A stretch of DNA of 64,000 nucleotides from Sanguibacter hominis ATCC BAA-789 (GTDB taxonomy: Bacteria > Actinomycetota > Actinomycetes > Actinomycetales > Cellulomonadaceae). Location: the NCBI RefSeq assembly GCF_012396185.1, contig NZ_JAAXOW010000002.1, positions 496,001 through 560,000 of the forward strand, written 5' to 3'. Of the stretch, positions 58,311 through 64,000 are shown in pieces. Under the pieces are notes generated by a model. The model saw only the letters and a list, made by a program, of their open reading frames with translations, ran no database searches and was not told where the DNA came from. Every line of letters begins with the position of its first letter. The first letter of the stretch is position 1. The translations under genes were made by a program, and so were the position numbers.

Positions 58311-59252
58311 TCAGAACGGGAGCAGCACGTCGACGACGACGGCGAGGCTCAGCAGCGTCAGGTACGTGATCGACGCGTGGAAGACGCGCATCGCCTTGGG
58401 CTTGCCTCGCGACGGGTCGACCGTGCGCCGCAGCAGGGTGATGCAGTCAGCGAGGAACCAGGCGCCGAGGGCGGTCGCGCTGAGCGCGTAGACCCAGCCG
58501 AGCGTGCTGAGCGGGACCAGCACGAGGGAGCACGCGATCATCGCGACGGTGTAGGCGATCATCTCGCCCGCGACGCGACGGTCGGACGCGACGACCGGGA
58601 GCATCGGGACCCCGGCGTTCGCGTAGTCCTTGCGGAACTTCATCGACAGCGGCCAGTAGTGCGGCGGCGTCCAGAAGAAGACGACGCCGAACAGTGCGAG
58701 CGGCGCCCAGTCGAGGCGACCGGCCACGGCAGACCAGCCGATGAGGACCGGCATGCAGCCCGCGACGCCGCCCCAGACGATGTTCTGGGACGTGCGGCGC
58801 TTGAGGATCAGGGTGTAGAAGACCACGTAGAGCAGGATCGCGGCGCCCGCGAGCAGGCTCGAGAGCCAGTTCGCGCCGAGGCCGAGCCACAGGAGTGCCG
58901 CGACGCCGAGCGCGGACCCGAACACGAGCGCTGCAGGCCCGGAGACCGCGCCCGTCACCATCGGCCGCTTCCGCGTGCGGACCATGAGCTCGTCGATGTC
59001 GCGATCGATGTAGCAGTTGAAGACGTTCGCGCTCGCGGCTGCGAGAGCCCCGCCGCACAGCGTGTGGACGATGAGCATCAGCGGCGGGAGCCCGCCCTGC
59101 GCGAGGAACATCGTCGGCACCGTGGTCACGAGGAGCAGCTCGATGATGCGGGGCTTCGTCAGGGAGACGTACGCGCCCACCGTGGCGCGCCAGCCAGCGC
59201 TCTGCGCGCGACCAGCGAGGTCGCTGGGCCGTGAGGCCGTCGAGTGGTGCAC
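58311..59252 (-). CDS. ctaB: Protoheme IX farnesyltransferase (haem O synthase)
   Basis: 313 residues with about nine membrane helices. The prenyltransferase motif NVFNCYIDRDID lies at 76-87 and a second Asp-rich loop (DRRVAGEMIAY region) further on. It attaches farnesyl to haem B to make haem O for the cytochrome oxidase. GTG start. Divergent from tkt, as often in actinobacteria. Confidence 0.95.
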   Translation of the reverse strand: MHHSTASRPSDLAGRAQSAGWRATVGAYVSLTKPRIIELLLVTTVPTMFLAQGGLPPLMLIVHTLCGGALAAASANVFNCYIDRDIDELMVRTRKRPMVTGAVSGPAALVFGSALGVAALLWLGLGANWLSSLLAGAAILLYVVFYTLILKRRTSQNIVWGGVAGCMPVLIGWSAVAGRLDWAPLALFGVVFFWTPPHYWPLSMKFRKDYANAGVPMLPVVASDRRVAGEMIAYTVAMIACSLVLVPLSTLGWVYALSATALGAWFLADCITLLRRTVDPSRGKPKAMRVFHASITYLTLLSLAVVVDVLLPF

Positions 59253-59704
59253 GCTCGTCAGGTATCCGTTCCTCGTCGGTGCGCTGACGCCAGCCGGAGC
59301 GGGCGCGTGCGTCGCCTGGCCCGGTGAGGCCCGGTCTTAGGTCCCGCACGGCGCAGGTCACCCCATGCTAGTGCTTCGCCGACGGCGCGGCAGGTGCCCC
59401 GCCAGTTGCCTGTGCCACACGTCCGGCGAGGCAGGACGCGTCCACGCCGAGGTTCACGTGGTGGTCATGCACCCCCACCGACGGCCCGAACGTTAGGCTT
59501 GTCACGTCGGTCCGGAGCGGGGCCTGCGTCCTGCCGCCCGAGAGTGAGCGTTCACATTCACTCCCTGGGCGCGATGCGCGCCTCCAGGACCCCGTCTCCG
59601 CGCGCGACGCAGCGGACCGGAGAGACCTCGACGCCGACACCTGAGTTCTGTCGCATCCCACGATGCCCCGGCACGACGAGTCACCGGGGCGGAAAAGAGG
59701 TTCG
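59253..59704. other. Divergent non-coding region between ctaB and tkt
   Basis: About 450 nt with no convincing gene, tRNA or known riboswitch. Possible signals are TAGGCT (59494-59499, plus) as a -10 for tkt, TAGCAT read on the minus strand near 59366-59371 for ctaB, and a perfect dyad GTGA-N4-TCAC at 59544-59555 that could bind a regulator. Small open frames here have no ribosome site and unlike codon use. Confidence 0.5.
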
Positions 59705-61819
59705 GTGAACACGTTCACCCCCGCACGTCCCCTGCCTTGGAACGACCTCGACCGCCGCGCCGTCGACACGGCACGCGTCCTCGCCGCCGACGCGGTCGAG
59801 AAGGTCGGCAACGGGCACCCCGGGACTGCTATCTCCCTCGCACCGGTGGCTTATCTGCTGTACCAGAACTGGCTCCGCCACGACCCGACGGACACCACCT
59901 GGGTCGGCCGCGACCGGTTCGTGCTGTCCTGCGGCCACAGCAGCCTCACCCAGTACGTCCAGCTCTACCTCGGCGGGTTCGGCCTCGAGATCGAGGACAT
60001 CGAGGCTCTGCGCACGTGGGGCAGCCTCACCCCCGGCCACCCCGAGGTGCACCACACCAAGGGCGTCGAGATCACGACCGGCCCGCTCGGCCAGGGCCTC
60101 GCGTCCGCCGTCGGCATGGCCATGGCGCAGCGCCGTGAGCGCGGCCTCCTCGACCCCGACGCGGCCCCCGGGGAGAGCCCGTTCGACCACCGCGTCTTCG
60201 TGCTCGCGTCCGACGGCGACCTCCAGGAGGGCGTGACCTCCGAGGCCAGCTCGGTCGCCGGCACCCAGGAGCTCGGCAACCTCGTGGTGATCTGGGACGA
60301 CAACCGCATCTCGATCGAGGGCGACACGTCTATCGCCTTCACCGAGGACGTCGCGGCCCGCTACGAGGCGTACGGCTGGCACGTCCAGACCGTCGACTGG
60401 ATCAAGGGCGAGGACGGCTACACGGAGGACGTCGAGGCGCTCGACGCTGCGATCGCCGCCGCCGTCGCCGAGACGACGAAGCCGTCGTTCATCCGCCTCC
60501 GCACGATCATCGCGTGGCCGTCCCCCACGAAGCAGAACGACCACGCGTCCCACGGCTCGAAGCTCGGCGGCACGGAGATCGCCGCGCTCAAGGAGCTCCT
60601 GGGCTTCCCGACGGACACGTCGTTCGACGTCGAGCCCGACGTCATCGCGCACACGCGCGAGCTGCAGGAGCGCGGCAAGGCGCTGCACGCCGAGTGGGAC
60701 GCGAAGGTCGCCGAGTGGCGCGCCGCCAACCCGGACCGCGCAGCGCTGCTCGACCGCCTCGTCGCCCGGGAGCTGCCCGCAGGCTGGGAGTCCGCGCTCC
60801 CCGTCTTCGAGACCGGCTCGTCCGTCGCGACGCGTGCCGCGTCCGGCAAGATCCTCACCGCTCTCGCTGACACGCTGCCCGAGCTCTGGGGTGGCTCCGC
60901 CGACCTCGCCGGCTCGAACAACACGACGATGAACGGGCAGCCGTCGTTCATCCCCGCGCACCGCTCGAGCCACGAGTTCGCTGGCGACCAGTACGGCCGC
61001 ACGCTGCACTTCGGCATCCGCGAGCACGGCATGGGCGCGATCCTCTCGGGCATCGCGCTGCACGGGCTCACGCGCCCCTACGGTGGCACGTTCTTCCAGT
61101 TCAGCGACTACATGCGCGGCGCGGTGCGCCTCGCGGCGCTCATGGAGACCCCCGCGACCTACGTGTGGACCCACGACTCGATCGGCCTCGGCGAGGACGG
61201 TCCGACCCACCAGCCGGTCGAGCACCTCGCCGCGACGCGTGCCATCCCGGGCCTCTCGATCGTCCGTCCCGCGGACGCCAACGAGACCGCCCAGGCGTGG
61301 AGGGCGATCCTTGAGCGCGACCGGGGCCCCGTCGGCCTCATCCTCACGCGCCAGAACGTCCCGACCTTCCCGCGCGGGGAGCAGGGCTACGCCTCGGCCG
61401 AGGGCGTCGCGCGCGGCGCCTACACGCTCCTGGACGCCTCGAACGGCGCCCCTGAGGTGCTGCTCCTCGCCACGGGCTCCGAGGTCCAGATCGCTGTCGC
61501 GGCCCGCGAGGCTCTCGAGGCCGAGGGCGTCCCGACGCGAGTCGTTTCCCTCCCCTGCCTCGAGTGGTTCGAGGAGCAGGACGCGGCGTACCGCGAGTCG
61601 GTCATCCCGTCGTCCGTGCGCGCCCGCGTCTCGGTCGAGGCGGGCATCGCGCTCTCCTGGTACCGCTACCTCGGCGAGCACGGCCGTGCGGTCAGCCTCG
61701 AGCACTACGGCGCCTCGGCCGCCGCGGAGAAGCTCTTCGAGGAGTTCGGCTTCACCGCCGAGAACGTGGTCAAGCACGCGAAGGAGTCTCTCGCGTCGGT
61801 CCAGGCTGCCCACGCCTGA
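59705..61819 (+). CDS. tkt: Transketolase
   Basis: 704 residues. Thiamine diphosphate enzyme with GNGHPG (35-40), the TPP motif ASDGDLQEGV...WDDN, the Pyr domain (LHFGIREHGMGAILSG) and a C-terminal domain (VLLLATGSEVQIAVAARE). It shuttles two-carbon units in the pentose phosphate pathway. GTG at 59705 with AAGAGG 4 nt upstream is chosen over an ATG 42 nt earlier with no ribosome site. tal and zwf follow. Confidence 0.96.
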   Translation: MNTFTPARPLPWNDLDRRAVDTARVLAADAVEKVGNGHPGTAISLAPVAYLLYQNWLRHDPTDTTWVGRDRFVLSCGHSSLTQYVQLYLGGFGLEIEDIEALRTWGSLTPGHPEVHHTKGVEITTGPLGQGLASAVGMAMAQRRERGLLDPDAAPGESPFDHRVFVLASDGDLQEGVTSEASSVAGTQELGNLVVIWDDNRISIEGDTSIAFTEDVAARYEAYGWHVQTVDWIKGEDGYTEDVEALDAAIAAAVAETTKPSFIRLRTIIAWPSPTKQNDHASHGSKLGGTEIAALKELLGFPTDTSFDVEPDVIAHTRELQERGKALHAEWDAKVAEWRAANPDRAALLDRLVARELPAGWESALPVFETGSSVATRAASGKILTALADTLPELWGGSADLAGSNNTTMNGQPSFIPAHRSSHEFAGDQYGRTLHFGIREHGMGAILSGIALHGLTRPYGGTFFQFSDYMRGAVRLAALMETPATYVWTHDSIGLGEDGPTHQPVEHLAATRAIPGLSIVRPADANETAQAWRAILERDRGPVGLILTRQNVPTFPRGEQGYASAEGVARGAYTLLDASNGAPEVLLLATGSEVQIAVAAREALEAEGVPTRVVSLPCLEWFEEQDAAYRESVIPSSVRARVSVEAGIALSWYRYLGEHGRAVSLEHYGASAAAEKLFEEFGFTAENVVKHAKESLASVQAAHA

Positions 61820-61833
61820 CCTGAGCCGACGAC

Positions 61834-61866
61834 GCTGTGGGCGCCGCGTTCTGCGGCGCCCACAGC
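61834..61866 (+). terminator. Hairpin between tkt and tal
   Basis: Perfect 14-bp stem (arms 61834-61847 and 61853-61866) with a 5-nt loop, 14 nt after the tkt stop. It may end or reduce transcription into tal-zwf, which start about 105 nt later. Confidence 0.75.
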
Positions 61867-61972
61867 CGTCTCCGGTCATCGGAGGCGCGCGCCGTCCGCG
61901 GCGCCACCAGCGCGGTCGCTGGCTCGGCCGTCCCACGGCACCGGGTACGTGCCGTACCGCAAGGAGCTCACG

Positions 61973-63115
61973 ATGACCGTCTCCCCCCTCACCTACCTCT
62001 CCCGCTCCGGGGTCGCCGTCTGGCTCGACGACCTCTCCCGACCTCTCGTGTGCACGGGCGGGCTCGCTCGCCTCGTCACCGAGACCGGCGTCGTCGGCGT
62101 CACGACGAACCCGAGCATCTTCGCCGCGGCGATCAGCGCCGGCGTCGGGTACGAGGACGCGCTGCGCGCGCACGCGGCTGCAGGCGACGACGCCGCGAGG
62201 ACCGTCCACGCGCTGACGACCGAGGACGTGCGCGAGGCGGCCGACGTGCTCCGACCCGTGTTCGACGCCACCGGCGGTCGGGACGGACGCGTCTCGATCG
62301 AGGTCGACCCTCGCCTCGCCCACGACACGGACGCGACCGTCGAGCAGGCCGCAGCGCTCTGGGCGGCCGTCGACCGGCCCAACATCCTCGTCAAGATCCC
62401 CGCGACGCGCGCCGGCCTGCCCGCGATCGAGACGACGATCGCCGCCGGCATCAGCGTCAACGTGACGCTGATCTTCTCCCTCTCGCGCTACCGTGAGGTG
62501 ATCGACGCGTACCTGACCGGTCTCGAACGCGCCTGGGACGCCGGCACCGACCTGGCGACGATCCGCTCGGTCGCCTCGTTCTTCGTGTCCCGCGTCGACA
62601 CTGCTGTCGATCGCCTCCTCGCACAGTCCGAGCACGCGGACGCGGCCGGCCTGCTCGGGACGATCGCCGTCGCGAACGCGCAGCTCGCCTACCGGCAGCA
62701 CCTCGAGACGGTGTCGACCTCGCGCTGGCGCACCCTCGCCGCGCACGGCGCGCACGTACAGCGGCCCCTGTGGGCCTCGACCGGCGTCAAGAACCCCGCC
62801 TACCCGGACACCCTCTACGTCGACGAGCTGGTCGCCCCGGACACGGTCAACACGATGCCCCGGAAGACCCTTGACGCCGTCGTGGAACGCGGTCGCACCA
62901 CGACCGACGGCGTGGATACCATCACGTCAGCCCTGCCCCGCGCGGCGGAGCGCGTCGCGACGCTCGCACGGATCGGTATCGATCTGGACGAGGTCACCGA
63001 GCGGCTCGAGCGCGAGGGCGTCGACACGTTCCTGGCGAGCTGGACAGACCTGCTGACCTCGGTCGAGCAGGCTCTGACGACCGCCAGGACCGAATCCCAG
63101 GAGGACGGCCAGTGA
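61973..63115 (+). CDS. tal: Transaldolase
   Basis: 380 residues, the long actinobacterial type. TIM barrel with VGVTTNPSIF (42-51) and the Schiff-base Lys141 in NILVKIPAT. It moves three-carbon units between sugar phosphates. ATG at 61973 has AAGGAG 6 nt upstream. The stop overlaps the zwf GTG (GTGA). Confidence 0.95.
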   Translation: MTVSPLTYLSRSGVAVWLDDLSRPLVCTGGLARLVTETGVVGVTTNPSIFAAAISAGVGYEDALRAHAAAGDDAARTVHALTTEDVREAADVLRPVFDATGGRDGRVSIEVDPRLAHDTDATVEQAAALWAAVDRPNILVKIPATRAGLPAIETTIAAGISVNVTLIFSLSRYREVIDAYLTGLERAWDAGTDLATIRSVASFFVSRVDTAVDRLLAQSEHADAAGLLGTIAVANAQLAYRQHLETVSTSRWRTLAAHGAHVQRPLWASTGVKNPAYPDTLYVDELVAPDTVNTMPRKTLDAVVERGRTTTDGVDTITSALPRAAERVATLARIGIDLDEVTERLEREGVDTFLASWTDLLTSVEQALTTARTESQEDGQ

Positions 63116-64000
63116 GCCCTGCCGTGGTGAACGCCGAGACCAACCCGTTGCGCGACGCCCGGGACCTGCGCCTGCCGCGCATCGCGGGGCCGTGCAGCCT
63201 CGTCATCTTCGGGGTCACGGGCGACCTCGCCCGCAAGAAGCTCATGCCTGCGGTCTACGACCTGTCCAACCGCGGCCTCCTGCCGCCGGGCTTCGCCCTG
63301 ACGGGCTTCGCACGCCGCGACTGGGACGACCAGGACTTCGCCAAGGTCGTGCACGACGCCGTCAAGGAGCATGCCCGCACCCCGTTCCGCGAGGAGACGT
63401 GGGCCCAGCTCGCGGAGGGCATCCGGTTCGTCCAGGGCTCGTTCGACGACGACGAGGCGTTCGAGCGCCTCGCCCAGACCGTCCACGAGCTCGACATCGA
63501 GCGGGGCACCCGCGGCAACCACGCCTTCTACCTGTCCGTGCCACCGAGCGCATTCCCGGTCGTGTGCCGCCAGCTCTCCCGCTCAGGACTGTCCCGCACG
63601 GAGGAGGGCGACGGGGCCGAGACGCCGTGGCGTCGCGTCGTCGTCGAGAAGCCGTTCGGTCACAACCTCGAGACGGCTCGCGAGCTCAACGACGTCGTGT
63701 CCGAGGTGTTCGAGCCGGAGTCGGTCTTCCGCATCGACCACTACCTCGGCAAGGAGACGGTCCTCAACCTGCTCGCGCTGCGGTTCGCGAACCAGATGTA
63801 CGAGCCGATCTGGAACAACCACTACGTCGACCACGTCCAGATCACGATGGCCGAGGACATCGGCATCGGCGGCCGAGCCGGGTACTACGACGGCATCGGC
63901 GCGGCACGCGACGTCATCCAGAACCACCTCCTGCAGCTCCTCGCCCTCACGGCGATGGAGGAGCCTGCGTCGTTCGCCGCCGAGGACCTCATCGCCGAGA
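63112..64000 (+). CDS. zwf: Glucose-6-phosphate dehydrogenase (partial)
   Basis: The first 296 codons are present; the gene runs off the window. NADP-binding loop GVTGDLA (34-40) and the substrate motif RIDHYLGKE (207-215) identify it, with NNHYVDHVQITMAED after it. It makes NADPH in the first step of the oxidative pentose phosphate pathway. GTG start coupled to tal, with AGGAGG 7 nt upstream. opcA and pgl would be expected next. Confidence 0.95.
   Translation, partial: MSPAVVNAETNPLRDARDLRLPRIAGPCSLVIFGVTGDLARKKLMPAVYDLSNRGLLPPGFALTGFARRDWDDQDFAKVVHDAVKEHARTPFREETWAQLAEGIRFVQGSFDDDEAFERLAQTVHELDIERGTRGNHAFYLSVPPSAFPVVCRQLSRSGLSRTEEGDGAETPWRRVVVEKPFGHNLETARELNDVVSEVFEPESVFRIDHYLGKETVLNLLALRFANQMYEPIWNNHYVDHVQITMAEDIGIGGRAGYYDGIGAARDVIQNHLLQLLALTAMEEPASFAAEDLIAE

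Noticed and set aside
59253-59704. tRNA or small gene in the ctaB-tkt gap
   Set aside because: No TTCRA-type T-loop with matching acceptor arms, and no open frame with a ribosome site and normal codon use.
59681-62755. Very long open frame (about 1000 codons) on the minus strand opposite tkt and tal
   Set aside because: Its product is Arg/Asp/Val-rich with no domain, and the plus strand carries intact tkt and tal. GC-rich codon bias makes such antisense frames.

Overview
The window is about 64 kb of very GC-rich, gene-dense chromosomal DNA from an actinobacterium. Gene order and protein sequences suggest a Micrococcales member close to Cellulomonas, Sanguibacter or Oerskovia; this is an inference from sequence reading, not a database match. 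Many starts are GTG, genes often overlap by 4 nt (ATGA or GTGA), and several genes appear to be leaderless. I see no insertion sequence, prophage, CRISPR array, tRNA or rRNA. Two genes are cut by the window edges: a pilin-like adhesin at the left and zwf at the right.

Layout. 1-7.1 kb (minus): a type IV pilus block, pilB, pilT-pilC-pilin, pilA, and a pilin-like protein with Ig-like repeats. Three of its transcription units start with a sigma-28-type promoter of identical geometry. 7.1-14.1 kb (minus): aroE, mltG, ruvX, alaS, two small DUF proteins and rpsD. 14.2-18.4 kb: rarA divergent from an MMPL transporter and a small membrane protein. 18.5-22.6 kb (minus): aspS, hisS and a metallo-hydrolase. 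22.7-25 kb (plus): a DUF349 protein and an orphan AbiEi-like protein.

25-45.5 kb (minus, with a two-gene plus insertion) is a conserved actinobacterial series: thrS, HIT protein, pgsA, patA, pimA, membrane protein, pdxS, Nudix, pdxT, yebC, ruvC, ruvA, ruvB, yajC, secD, secF, apt, rel. It links threonyl-tRNA charging, phosphatidylinositol mannoside synthesis, PLP synthesis, Holliday junction processing, the Sec accessory complex and the stringent response. From memory this is the order seen around thrS-relA in Mycobacterium tuberculosis. The insertion at 35.5-37.6 kb carries a membrane protein and an amino-acid permease.

45.6-50.6 kb: hrpB helicase, an ECF sigma factor with a coupled membrane partner, and a cation diffusion facilitator. 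50.7-58.3 kb (minus): the chromosome-biology operon xerD, parA, scpA, scpB, rluB, cmk, plsC-like, der. 58.3-64 kb: ctaB (haem O synthesis) divergent from tkt-tal-zwf (pentose phosphate pathway), separated by the only long non-coding stretch, about 450 nt.

The most notable signal is the shared CTCARG-N17-CGATAR promoter in front of pilB, pilT and pilA and, as far as I could scan, nowhere else in the window. It suggests that the pilus regulon is under a motility-type (FliA/WhiG-family) sigma factor. A second genome-style signal is a TANNNT -10 box 6-8 nt upstream of the start codon in at least eight genes, which implies leaderless mRNAs.
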